Shown: positions 44,432 through 53,353 of the stretch, in pieces
Position numbering within the stretch: the stretch's first letter is position 1
Layout: each line of letters starts with the position of its first letter
Source: Candidatus Zixiibacteriota bacterium
GTDB lineage: Bacteria > Zixibacteria > MSB-5A5 > GN15 > FEB-12
NCBI GenBank assembly: GCA_024280215.1
Contig: JAJRQO010000023.1
Span: 1 to 64,000 of the forward strand
Direction of reading: 5' to 3'
Length of the DNA: 64,000 nucleotides
Made by a program: the position numbers and the translations under genes
The notes under the pieces: generated by a model
Told to the model about the DNA's origin: nothing
Database searches by the model: none
Seen by the model: the letters and a program-made list of their open reading frames with translations, nothing else

Positions 44432-45475
44432 ATGGCTGAAAAAAAATTAAAATTTATAGATTTATTTTGCGGTATTGGTGGCTTTCGTATAGGTTTAGAA
44501 CGAGCAGGAATGCAAAATGTTTTGAGTTGTGATATTGATGAAGCTTGCCGAAAGACATATTTTGATAATTTTGGGGTAATACCCGAATCTGACATACAAG
44601 AAATAAATATTAGTAAAATCCCTGATTTTGATGTACTAGCAGCGGGGTTTCCATGTCAACCATTTAGTATCAGTGGGAAAAAGAATGGTTTTAACGATAC
44701 CAGAGGCACATTGTTTTTTGAAATTTTAAAAATAATTAAAGTAAAATCTCCCAAAGTTGTTATTTTAGAAAATGTTAAACATTATGTACATCATGATAAA
44801 AAGAAAACTTTGAAAGTTACTTTGGACTCTTTAAAGCAACTTGGTTATAAAATTTCTTTTAGTGTGTTGAATGCTAAAAATTATGGAGTTCCTCAAAATC
44901 GAGAACGCCTAATTATTATAGGATCTAAATATGATTATTTTGACTTTTCAAGATTAAAAACTAAAGAAATTAATCCATTAAGGAACTTTTTAGAAGATAG
45001 ATTGGATTATCAATATCTTGATAAGTCTGAATATACATTGATTGAAAAACCTGTTTTACAATCTTCAGGTTTAATTTTTGTTGGCTATAGAAATAAGAAT
45101 ATGCATAAAAATGGTATAAGACCAAATACAGAACATCTTTCTCGTGTACACAGGCAACCTAATAGGATTTACTCTATTGATGGCTTACATCCTACGATAC
45201 CATCACAAGAAACAAGTGGTCGTTTTTTTATTTATATTCCAGAATTAGATAAAGTTAGAAAGTTATCAGTTAAAGAATGTTATAAGTTAATGGGATTTCC
45301 TGAAGACTACGTTATGCACAAAACGTCAGTTCATAAATATAAACAAATAGGTAATTCAATTTGCATTCCTATGGTTGAAGAAATAGGTAAGCAAATTTTG
45401 AAGCAAAAAATATATGTCAATGAACCACAAAGAGAAATTAGAAGAGATTTATCATCGCTCGGTTTCAATTACTGA
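44432..45475 (+). CDS. DNA (cytosine-5-)-methyltransferase of a type II R-M system
   Basis: 347 residues. It transfers a methyl group from SAM to cytosine C5. Motifs are FIDLFCGIGGFRIGLERAG (I), AAGFPCQPFSISGKKNG with the catalytic Cys (IV), VILENVKHYV (VI), PQNRERLIIIG (VIII) and YKQIGNSICIPMVEEIGK (X). The target-recognition segment lies at about residues 190-300. Its 3' end overlaps the endonuclease gene by 62 bases, so the pair is translationally linked. Confidence 0.96.
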   Translation: MAEKKLKFIDLFCGIGGFRIGLERAGMQNVLSCDIDEACRKTYFDNFGVIPESDIQEINISKIPDFDVLAAGFPCQPFSISGKKNGFNDTRGTLFFEILKIIKVKSPKVVILENVKHYVHHDKKKTLKVTLDSLKQLGYKISFSVLNAKNYGVPQNRERLIIIGSKYDYFDFSRLKTKEINPLRNFLEDRLDYQYLDKSEYTLIEKPVLQSSGLIFVGYRNKNMHKNGIRPNTEHLSRVHRQPNRIYSIDGLHPTIPSQETSGRFFIYIPELDKVRKLSVKECYKLMGFPEDYVMHKTSVHKYKQIGNSICIPMVEEIGKQILKQKIYVNEPQREIRRDLSSLGFNY

Positions 45476-46514
45476 TGTCGAAGGTTTGCCTCAAAAAATA
45501 AAAGATCATTGCGAAGTAATAAGTAATAATTGCTTAAATCAAAAAGGTGTTTATACTGTTTTAATTACACTCATAATTCATAAGATACTACACCCTAAAC
45601 AAGACGTTCGCTATCATCAAGCAAGTATGGAAAATGGGTTTTCTGGTAGATCAATTGATACTGAATTTATTACTCCTACTTTAAAAGAGCTTGGATTACC
45701 ATCAATGGCAGAGAGTGGTTGGCTTACTCGTTCTTTAGAACAACCTTACCCATATAATTTGGGCTATGAGGGGCGTATCAGCAATACTGCTCTTAAAGAT
45801 TCCTTTTTACAAATACTTGACATAATTCAGAAGGACTCATCACTATGTCAAGATATTGTTGCGATGATTCTTATTGGGGCTAAAAAGAAAATTGATGAAA
45901 ATAAAATCGAAATTAAGCCCTTAAAGAATTCGGACACAATATCAATTGACCAAATAATAAAAATATTAGAAGTGCATTTTTCTACAAGTTATCATGTTGC
46001 TGGAGGAGCTAAGTTACCTGTACTCGCTTTTCATGCGATGTATCAAATGCTAGTTATAGAAGCAAAAAGATATGATGGTTGCATATTAAATGACTTAAGT
46101 AGCCATACAGCATCTGATAGAACTTCAAAAACTGCTGGTGATATAGAAATTTTTAAAAATGATTTTCTATATGAGGCTATTGAAGTGAAATTAGACAAAG
46201 AAATTGATTCTAACATGATAAGAATTGCATATGAAAAGATAAAAAGGTTTAACCCTAAAAGATATTATGTTTTATCTCACGTAGGTGTTTCTAAAGATGA
46301 TGAAAATGTAGTTTCCGGGTTAGTAGAAAAGATAAAAAACGAACATGGCTGTCTGGTTATTATAAATGGAATTATCCCTACATTGAAATACTATCTTCGA
46401 TTAACTGAAAATTTAGATGATTTTATTAATAATTATATTCACTTAGTTCAAATGGATGATGAATTAAAACCTATTCATAAAACGACTTTAATTGAATTAT
46501 TAAAACAACAATAA
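45414..46514 (+). CDS. Type II restriction endonuclease, possibly SacI-like
   Basis: 366 residues (364 from the second ATG). It overlaps the methyltransferase gene. A PD-(D/E)XK-type site is visible as GDIEIFKNDFLYEAIEVK, with Asp and E-x-K in the expected order. The segments VRYHQASMENGFSGRSIDTE and MAESGWLTRSLEQPYPYN recall the SacI family, whose members cut GAGCTC, but I rank this below certain. Pairing with a C5 methyltransferase is consistent with that. Confidence 0.75.
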   Translation: MSMNHKEKLEEIYHRSVSITDVEGLPQKIKDHCEVISNNCLNQKGVYTVLITLIIHKILHPKQDVRYHQASMENGFSGRSIDTEFITPTLKELGLPSMAESGWLTRSLEQPYPYNLGYEGRISNTALKDSFLQILDIIQKDSSLCQDIVAMILIGAKKKIDENKIEIKPLKNSDTISIDQIIKILEVHFSTSYHVAGGAKLPVLAFHAMYQMLVIEAKRYDGCILNDLSSHTASDRTSKTAGDIEIFKNDFLYEAIEVKLDKEIDSNMIRIAYEKIKRFNPKRYYVLSHVGVSKDDENVVSGLVEKIKNEHGCLVIINGIIPTLKYYLRLTENLDDFINNYIHLVQMDDELKPIHKTTLIELLKQQ

Positions 46515-46516
46515 AA

Positions 46517-46551
46517 AAGCAGGAACGAGAGTTCCTGCTTGGATATTTTTA
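46517..46551. terminator. Bidirectional terminator between convergent genes
   Basis: AGCAGGAAC (46519-46527) and GTTCCTGCT (46532-46540) form a nine-base stem with loop GAGA. An A-run on the left and GATATTTTT on the right let it work on both strands. Confidence 0.85.
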
Positions 46552-46571
46552 ATACATAAAAAAATTATGAT

Positions 46572-47078
46572 TTAATGATTATGTCCATCATGTTCTCCGT
46601 GTGCTTCCATACCTGCCATCATCTTTTTCATCTCTTCAGCGTTCTTATCAGCCCAAGTATGAAGTTCTGTGACTATTTCAGCGTTGTCAGATGTGAAGAG
46701 CATGATGTTACCGTTTGAAGTGGCTACCTTTTCATGTTGGAGTCCTTTTGGAAAGAGAGAAGCAAGCGATGCACAGCTTCCGCATAGATCCATTTTTTCA
46801 CCAGCCATTAGTTTAGCCCCCATCGCATCTCTTGCCTGACAAGAACGACCAAATGCTTCCATATAATCTGGTGTGACTGTTGCAACAGAAATAATACCAT
46901 TAGAGATATTGTGCTGTTCCCATGTCATGTGTTCCATGAGACCTTTTTCAGCCATCATTCCAGAACACATAGTACAGTTTTCCATGTCGAACCATTTGGC
47001 TTCATCTGCTTGTGTCATACTGATTCCAACTCCAACAATCAGTGCAATTACGAGAGTAATCATGAGTAATTTTTTCAT
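46572..47078 (-). CDS. Secreted Cys- and His-rich protein of unknown function
   Basis: 168 residues from ATG 47078, seven bases after AAGGA. A signal peptide (MKKLLMITLVIALIVGVG to about residue 25) precedes a domain with CTMCSGM, a lone Cys in RSCQARDAMG and CGSCASL, and a C-terminal GEHDGHNH. The Cys pairs and His tail suggest metal binding in the periplasm. I do not recognise the family. It is a single gene, convergent with the restriction gene. Confidence 0.65.
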   Translation of the reverse strand: MKKLLMITLVIALIVGVGISMTQADEAKWFDMENCTMCSGMMAEKGLMEHMTWEQHNISNGIISVATVTPDYMEAFGRSCQARDAMGAKLMAGEKMDLCGSCASLASLFPKGLQHEKVATSNGNIMLFTSDNAEIVTELHTWADKNAEEMKKMMAGMEAHGEHDGHNH

Positions 47079-47303
47079 TTTCATTTTCCTTGTGTTTTGA
47101 ATTTTGTTGTTATTATTTGTCTGTAAAATACGAGATAGAATTTTAAAACACAATCACTATTTAGGTATATTAGACCTATGTTATCGTCATTATCTTGTTA
47201 ATATGTTATATTTCATTCACTTACATTAAAAACTAACAATAGAATATATTTTAAGGAAATTTTATATCTCCTTGACAAACTTCTGTTTTTACTCCTATTT
47301 CGC

Positions 47304-48140
47304 ATGATGACAAAAGGTATACAATATATTCTGCTTGCGACTCTGTTTTTTACATTTATGAGTATTGGTGTAAAATATTTACAAACTATCCCGTCATATG
47401 AAATAGTTTTTTTCAGAGCTTTGGTCTCATTAATTGTTTGTTATGTCATGGTCAAGCATCAGAGAATTCATCCGTGGGGAAATGATAAAATAAATCTTCT
47501 GCTTCGTGGGACTTTTGGAACAGCAGGATTGCTTATGTATTTTTATACAATACAACAAATGCCTTTAGCATCGGCAGTAACAATACAATACCTTTCGCCT
47601 ATTTTTACTATTATTATTGCTGGGTTTATGCTCAAAGAATATCCACGTCCTATACAATGGTTCTTTTTTCTACTTTCTTTCTCTGGTGTTATAATGATAA
47701 AAGGATTCGATCCAAGGATTTTACCCTTTGATGTGGTTATCGGAGTTTCGGCTGCAATCTGTTCTGGTTTTGCCTATAATTTTATACGGAAACTAAAAGA
47801 GAGCGACCATCCTCTTGTAGTGGTGTTGTACTTTCCGCTTGTGACGGTTCCAATTGTAGGGACGTATACAATGATGCATTGGGTACAACCACAACCAATT
47901 GAATGGCTGATACTTTTAACAGTAGGGATTGCTACAACTTTTGCTCAAATATTTATGACGAAAGCATATCAACTTGAAAGAGCAGCCAATGTTAGCAATT
48001 TTAATTATCTTGGCTCGGTCTATGCCTTGGTAGTTGGATATTTTATATTCGGAGAGTCTATTGGATTGTTGGGTATGGTTGGCATGGTGGTGATTTTTGG
48101 TGGTGTTCTTTTGTCGGCAAAATTTAAAACTAAAGTATAA
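47304..48140 (+). CDS. EamA/DMT-family transporter
   Basis: 278 residues with about ten transmembrane helices in two EamA halves (about 5-135 and 148-273). Typical features are YEIVFFRALVSLIVCY in the first half and FNYLGSVYALVVGYFIFGE in the second. Members export amino acids, sugars or other metabolites; the substrate is unknown. ATG 47307 is an equally possible start. A strong terminator follows. Confidence 0.88.
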   Translation: MMTKGIQYILLATLFFTFMSIGVKYLQTIPSYEIVFFRALVSLIVCYVMVKHQRIHPWGNDKINLLLRGTFGTAGLLMYFYTIQQMPLASAVTIQYLSPIFTIIIAGFMLKEYPRPIQWFFFLLSFSGVIMIKGFDPRILPFDVVIGVSAAICSGFAYNFIRKLKESDHPLVVVLYFPLVTVPIVGTYTMMHWVQPQPIEWLILLTVGIATTFAQIFMTKAYQLERAANVSNFNYLGSVYALVVGYFIFGESIGLLGMVGMVVIFGGVLLSAKFKTKV

Positions 48141-48175
48141 AAAAACCGATAGTAAATGCTATCGGTTTTTATTGT
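48141..48175. terminator. Terminator between convergent genes
   Basis: AAAAACCGATAG and CTATCGGTTTTT pair perfectly over 12 bases around TAAATG. It can serve the transporter gene and the convergent M1-like gene. Confidence 0.9.
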
Positions 48176-48189
48176 ACTTTTAAAAATAA

Positions 48190-50439
48190 TTATTTTTTTA
48201 CAACATTATCATTTGATAACACAGAAAATAATTCGTTGAAAACAAAACCTGATGGTTTATCAGTAAATGGCCCAAACGAAAGTGAAGTGTGTTCCCCACT
48301 GATTTGCACTCGTTTGAGGTTTGCTTCACCATTGGAATCTTTAATATTCATAATCATTGGGTGTGAGAAATTTTTATCAACACCACTCGCGTCAACTTCT
48401 ACAGAAATAAAGTACTCGGCTCCCTCTTTATAAATACGATAGGTAACATCAAATGTCGGTACGGTATAATTAAACAACCATTGATCGAAAAACCATCTCA
48501 AATCGGCACCATGATATTTTTCAGCAAGTTTGATAATATCTTCATTTGTAAAAATCTTTCCATTGGATAGCATAGCTAATCTATAGAAGAATTTTGTAAA
48601 GTTTTGGTTTGAACCTGTTTCAAGGTCAAGCATAACCATCCGAAGCATGTGGAAAAACCAAATTCCTTTATTGGTATTGATTATTTCACCTGCTCTTTTA
48701 TTAGCATAAAGAGGTCTGGTCATTTTTTGCTGGTCAAATTTGTATAAAGAATCTTGATGCAGTTTCATATTGGTATAGTAAGCAGTTGAACTTTTACTTT
48801 CAACAAAGAGCAATGAAAGGTACTCCGCTGCGGATCTTTTAAGCCATGCTTCCCTTGTAGAGTATGGTTTTAGAAGGTGGCCAAACCATTGTTTTGCCAT
48901 TGCATGCCCAGCTAATTTATCGAAACCGCCGAGTGGTTCTGAGTAACCAGGGTTATAACAAAGCACTTGTGGCATTTCAACTAAACCAGGCATCGACATA
49001 AAATTTTCAGGGAAAACATTAATACTAAAGGTACCAATTGGAGCTCCAACTTTTGAAGACATAAAGTTGACAGCATCCATCATTGATGTTTCATAAATTT
49101 CATCAGGAATAAAACAGCTTACGCCTTTTTTAATTGCTTTTGATTTTATGAAATTTATTTGCATTCCCAATTCAGAAATTTTAGAAAGCGTGTCATAGTT
49201 GGTTGCATATCCTTGAAAATAAAATTCTGAAAGTGGTTGTTGAGGGAAGACAGAAAATGTATCAGTTCCCTTGTCTGCTTTGGCTAAGTCTCCCATTCCA
49301 GGCATAAGATAGTTGTAGCCTCTTGGGATTGTAAAATGCAAGCTATGATCGGTCGCTTGTCTGTTTTCGACATACGGCATGAGATAGTCGAAGTTTTTAC
49401 CGTAGTACCAGTATGTTAAATTAAGGGTGTCTCCTTTGTGAAAATACTCTGGAAGTATTATACCTATAAATTTAAAATCTTTTCGACGATGATAATCTAC
49501 TGGGGAACCGTTTAAGTATATTGAATCCAGCTTGAGATTATAGTGTAAAAAAGTGGAGACAAATTTTAAACTGTCAGCGTTGACAACAAGTTTAAAATTC
49601 GTTTGTGCTGATTCTAATTTTTTACCATCCAAACCTGCCATAGTAAGATAGATTTCATGGCTTATTGGTATTGTAGGAAATGTTATATCTGATAAACTTT
49701 TGGTGTCAATTTCATTTTGGAGATGACTTTTGAGATAGACAGCGTCGGTGATTTCCATATCGTTTATTTCAAATTCATATCCAATAATAATTGCTTCTGG
49801 TCGACTTGGATCATAGGTGAAATTATAGCGGTTAAAATCAATCCAGAAATATCCATTGTCACCATCAAGTTCACGTGTGTAAAGTGAACGTGCTAATTGG
49901 AAAAAATTGTCATAGGTATGAAAAATATTTGGTTTAAACAAAAACTCACCTTGAGATTTTTTAACCTGTTGAAAATCTTTCCATTTTAATTTTTTTCTGA
50001 CAGTGCTGAATTTTTCTTTTAACCGTAAATCAAAATCATCTGCCATGCGAATAAAACAAATTTTAAATGATTCATCTATGACAGAATCTTTTGCTATGCC
50101 CATGAGTGTCATCCGCTCGGCATGCGATGGAATCGAAATCTTGGCATGTCCTTCACCTATAAATACTGCTGTGGTAGGACGACCATCAATATAACGGAGC
50201 AAATACATCTTTCCACTTTTAAAATAAAATGTTGCTAAATCTTTTTGGTAGGTAAAATCTTCGACATCCATCTCTTCGATTTCATGTCGTAAAAGATCTA
50301 TGTCGATTGTTTTATAATCTGTTTCAAATTTTTTGAAAAAATTAGATTTAGCAGAAGCGTTTGTACTGCTGAAAATTAATATCAGGGTGAGAACTGTAAT
50401 GACTGTCATTGACAGCTTTATTCTCTTTTGTAAATTCAT
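48190..50439 (-). CDS. M1-like (gluzincin) secreted protein with a lost zinc site
   Basis: 749 residues with a signal peptide (about 1-29). The C-terminal half follows the M1 aminopeptidase pattern, but the HExxH motif reads HAMAK (H512, A513, K516) within LAGHAMAKQWFGH. The downstream W-L-N-E-G-F-A-E-Y reads WLKRSAAEY, so the third zinc ligand Glu is Arg535. The general base Glu and two of three ligands are therefore missing. It is probably a binding or structural protein rather than a peptidase. It is intact in length, with no stops. Confidence 0.8.
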   Translation of the reverse strand: MNLQKRIKLSMTVITVLTLILIFSSTNASAKSNFFKKFETDYKTIDIDLLRHEIEEMDVEDFTYQKDLATFYFKSGKMYLLRYIDGRPTTAVFIGEGHAKISIPSHAERMTLMGIAKDSVIDESFKICFIRMADDFDLRLKEKFSTVRKKLKWKDFQQVKKSQGEFLFKPNIFHTYDNFFQLARSLYTRELDGDNGYFWIDFNRYNFTYDPSRPEAIIIGYEFEINDMEITDAVYLKSHLQNEIDTKSLSDITFPTIPISHEIYLTMAGLDGKKLESAQTNFKLVVNADSLKFVSTFLHYNLKLDSIYLNGSPVDYHRRKDFKFIGIILPEYFHKGDTLNLTYWYYGKNFDYLMPYVENRQATDHSLHFTIPRGYNYLMPGMGDLAKADKGTDTFSVFPQQPLSEFYFQGYATNYDTLSKISELGMQINFIKSKAIKKGVSCFIPDEIYETSMMDAVNFMSSKVGAPIGTFSINVFPENFMSMPGLVEMPQVLCYNPGYSEPLGGFDKLAGHAMAKQWFGHLLKPYSTREAWLKRSAAEYLSLLFVESKSSTAYYTNMKLHQDSLYKFDQQKMTRPLYANKRAGEIINTNKGIWFFHMLRMVMLDLETGSNQNFTKFFYRLAMLSNGKIFTNEDIIKLAEKYHGADLRWFFDQWLFNYTVPTFDVTYRIYKEGAEYFISVEVDASGVDKNFSHPMIMNIKDSNGEANLKRVQISGEHTSLSFGPFTDKPSGFVFNELFSVLSNDNVVKK

Positions 50440-50511
50440 TTGTATTACCTTCCTGCGTTATTACTATTATTCATATCTTCTATATTAGAAGACGATAAAA
50501 AGTCTGTTTTG

Positions 50512-51057
50512 TTAATTATTTTTTTCACTAATGATACTCATCAAACTCTCTTTAAATTCAATAAATTTTTCTTCAATCGAATTGCGTGCTTTTATAAAAT
50601 AAAAATGATGGTGTGATGACCATGCGGTTTTGAGATTATACTCTATTTCTTTTGCCTCGGCAATTGATTCATTTCTAATTTTGTCAGTTTTATAAAATTT
50701 GTCACCCAAATTTGCGGAACTTTCAAGTAAAATTACTGCCGTATATCTCTTATACTCTTTTTCTATGCTCGAATTGACCTGAGCGGCTGTGTCGGGATGA
50801 AAAGCAAATGTGTCAACTGTGCCTCGGTCAGTGATAAATGATTTAGAATTATTATCTTCACGTTCAACCTGTCGGTTATAGATATCGAGATGAAACTGGT
50901 TCCAGTTGGAGCGATAGGAAGGTGTCTCTTCTAAAAGTTGACGAGCGAGTTCATCAAAAAATATGAACTCCGAAAGAAACAACTCTGTTTTCACTCTTTC
51001 AAAAAAAAGAGTTTTCCCCGATGCGGGAGCTCCAGTTATGACAATACGATGTAACAT
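50512..51057 (-). CDS. P-loop ATPase/kinase, AAA_28 (NadR-kinase-like)
   Basis: 181 residues. Walker A GAPASGKTLFFERV, a DELAR segment (FFDELARQLLEE) and ITDRGTVDTFAF match the AAA_28 family of small nucleoside-kinase-like ATPases. The substrate is unknown. It lies between two envelope-protein genes and has no obvious partner. Confidence 0.78.
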   Translation of the reverse strand: MLHRIVITGAPASGKTLFFERVKTELFLSEFIFFDELARQLLEETPSYRSNWNQFHLDIYNRQVEREDNNSKSFITDRGTVDTFAFHPDTAAQVNSSIEKEYKRYTAVILLESSANLGDKFYKTDKIRNESIAEAKEIEYNLKTAWSSHHHFYFIKARNSIEEKFIEFKESLMSIISEKNN

Positions 51058-51196
51058 GTTTGTAGTAAAAAAGAATCTACATGAAATGTCAACATCTGCA
51101 TGAATATTAGTTAAAATAGTGATGTCATAGTTGCAAATTAGAGGATTTTAACTATATTCAAGAGTCGATTTTAAATTGTAATGTGTGAGGTACGTT

Positions 51197-52468
51197 TTGA
51201 AAAAAGTTTTCTTTTGTGTTGTTCTGTTTGTAGGTATAAGTCAATCAGTACATAGCTCTGATTTTGATTTTCAAAGTCATTATTATGGGAACTATTTAGA
51301 TTCAATAGCTATGACTGGAAACTTAGAAGTATTACAAAGTGAAATAATAAAGCTCAGAAACAATAAGGAAGTAAATAGCCTGACATTAGAATTGTTAGGC
51401 AACTATAAACAAATATTGAATTATAAGACTAATTTTCCCGTCAAGAATTCTTCAAAGTTAGAGAAATTTGTAACCAGTAAACGAATCGAGGAAAAATATT
51501 TTTCTGAAAGTTTTGCAGGGGAAAATGCATATATATCGTATCAAAATTATTTAGAGAACGCTGATGCCAATAATTTTTTTGAAGCAGCCAAGTATTATTT
51601 TATCGCAAATTATTTAAGAACAAAAAATATTGATTTTAACCTAAGAAATATACCAGATGTTTATAAACTAGCGTTAGATTTGCATGATGCTGGTGAGTAT
51701 CAAAAGTCTTTAGATTATATTGAGGCAAACAAAGTCGACCCAGGCAATAATTATATTCTCAAAAATTATAATGATGATATCAATGCTTTAGTAGACCTAA
51801 ACCAGAAAAAGTTAAAAGCTCTTTCCGATAAAGAATTGTACTGGCATAGTAAGAAAAATCTGACCAAAAGTTGGTTTTTTTCTATAGGTCTCCAGTCGGT
51901 ATTTCAACCATCCCATGAAAATATTATATTTGATTTTTCCACTCAGACACCTGCCTTTGTCTATACCCAAGGGTTAGTCGCCAAACAAAATAATTTTGGA
52001 TTTTCAATCAATTTGCAACATACTTTTTCCGACCGCTTTGCACTTGGAGTCGATATGATGAAAACACAACTTTCCTATACCTCAGAGTTTGATCTCAATC
52101 AGATTTATTATGATTATAGTTTTGATGTTGTATCGACGCATCTAAAAGGAATATATTATCTAAGAAAATATGTTGGCTTTCGTCCTTATGTTGCGGTTGG
52201 TGTTGGATATTTGAGTGCAACACGTGAAGAGTCTGAAGTAAAAGTTATAATCAATCCGCTCGGACCAATTTCAAACAGCTACACACTTCCTGAAAAAACA
52301 TTTTCGAGCATGCATTCTCTCTATGAAGTCGGTATCCAATTTATCGCAAATGGAAATAGTCAACTATTTTTTAATGTTAAAGCGACATTCTATAAAAATC
52401 ATGATGAAGACATCGCTTTAAAAACTGCGACAAAATCTATTGGATTAGATATTGGGTTTTTGTTTTAA
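51197..52468 (+). CDS. Outer-membrane beta-barrel protein of unknown function
   Basis: 423 residues from TTG 51197, six bases after GAGG; a GTG four codons upstream is the alternative. A signal peptide (MKKVFFCVVLFVGI, cleaving near residue 20) leads to a helical region (about 25-220) with many aromatic residues. A beta-barrel follows, with alternating strands such as SWFFSIGLQSVF, NNFGFSINLQHTF and FRPYVAVGVGYLSAT, ending in SIGLDIGFLF. The terminal aromatic Phe is typical of barrel insertion signals. Confidence 0.7.
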   Translation: MKKVFFCVVLFVGISQSVHSSDFDFQSHYYGNYLDSIAMTGNLEVLQSEIIKLRNNKEVNSLTLELLGNYKQILNYKTNFPVKNSSKLEKFVTSKRIEEKYFSESFAGENAYISYQNYLENADANNFFEAAKYYFIANYLRTKNIDFNLRNIPDVYKLALDLHDAGEYQKSLDYIEANKVDPGNNYILKNYNDDINALVDLNQKKLKALSDKELYWHSKKNLTKSWFFSIGLQSVFQPSHENIIFDFSTQTPAFVYTQGLVAKQNNFGFSINLQHTFSDRFALGVDMMKTQLSYTSEFDLNQIYYDYSFDVVSTHLKGIYYLRKYVGFRPYVAVGVGYLSATREESEVKVIINPLGPISNSYTLPEKTFSSMHSLYEVGIQFIANGNSQLFFNVKATFYKNHDEDIALKTATKSIGLDIGFLF

Positions 52469-52472
52469 ATAT

Positions 52473-53114
52473 TTATAGTGCGTTAATCATCTGAAAGTCT
52501 ATATCTTGTAGACTTGCGACGATTCTATCAGCAAGTGAAAAATCATTGTCAGCGGTATAACAATTTGGTACCGCAATCGATTTCATTCCCGCTTCGTGGG
52601 CGGCGATGATTCCTTTTTGGGCGTCTTCGATAACAACGCATTCGGATGGATTGATTTTGAGTTCATCTGCTAAGTACAAGAATATATCTGGTGCTGGTTT
52701 TGGAATCGCTACCGATTCTTTGTGGGCGACCATTTCAAAAAAATGTTTCATGCCTAATCGTTCTATAATAAAAAGAACATTTTTACTATACGAACTGGAA
52801 GCCAGTAAAAGTTGGTAGTTGCCCGACATCCGTTCTAAAAAATTTGTCGCAAAGGGCATCTCATCTAAATCCGCATGTAGCATATCCCAGAAAATTTTTA
52901 ACTTATGATTTCGAACCTCATCTGGATTGAGTGATAGTTGTTTTTTCTCAACATGCTCCGCTATACCCTGACCATCACGAATCCATAAATCAATATACTC
53001 TTGGTCGGTGAGTGTCTGTCCAAAATGAGCCAATGTTTGTTGATACGCTTTGAGATGCAAAGTCTCGGTATCTGAAAGCAATCCGTCCATATCGCATATT
53101 ATTGTTTTAATCAT
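52473..53114 (-). CDS. HAD-superfamily hydrolase, beta-phosphoglucomutase-like
   Basis: 213 residues. HAD motif I ICDMDGLLSDTE provides the nucleophile and general acid Asp, motif II is LLASSSYSK, and motifs III/IV are IPKPAPDIFLYLADEL and CVVIEDAQKGIIAAHEAG. The cap is the alpha-helical C1 type. Family members are phosphatases or phosphomutases of sugars. It is convergent with the barrel gene, four bases apart. Confidence 0.9.
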   Translation of the reverse strand: MIKTIICDMDGLLSDTETLHLKAYQQTLAHFGQTLTDQEYIDLWIRDGQGIAEHVEKKQLSLNPDEVRNHKLKIFWDMLHADLDEMPFATNFLERMSGNYQLLLASSSYSKNVLFIIERLGMKHFFEMVAHKESVAIPKPAPDIFLYLADELKINPSECVVIEDAQKGIIAAHEAGMKSIAVPNCYTADNDFSLADRIVASLQDIDFQMINAL

Positions 53115-53210
53115 AGATTACAATGTATGGAAAAATATTCAGATGACAAGTAACTTAAAATAGGTATATTCTATTATTGTATAGTTGGGAATTTTACACA
53201 ACGATACGCT

Positions 53211-53322
53211 GTCAGGAAGGGTTCCTGACGGCTCATATCGTTTATTATCGAATCTGTAGGTCAAGACTCTTGCGGTCTTGACAATTTAATAATAAGTCAG
53301 AAGCACAGGGCTTCTGACCTAC
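53211..53322. repeat. BIME-like cluster of three REP hairpins
   Basis: GTCAGGAA/TTCCTGAC lies at 53211-53229. GTAG followed by GTCAAGAC/GTCTTGAC lies at 53256-53282. GTCAGAAG/CTTCTGAC followed by CTAC lies at 53296-53322. The last two face each other with GTAG heads outward. This is the RAYT-type arrangement, with a stem sequence different from the 12-kb hairpins. It sits 30 bases before the PNP gene. Confidence 0.75.
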
Positions 53323-53353
53323 GGAGTTACTTGAATCATTAGTGGAGATACAA

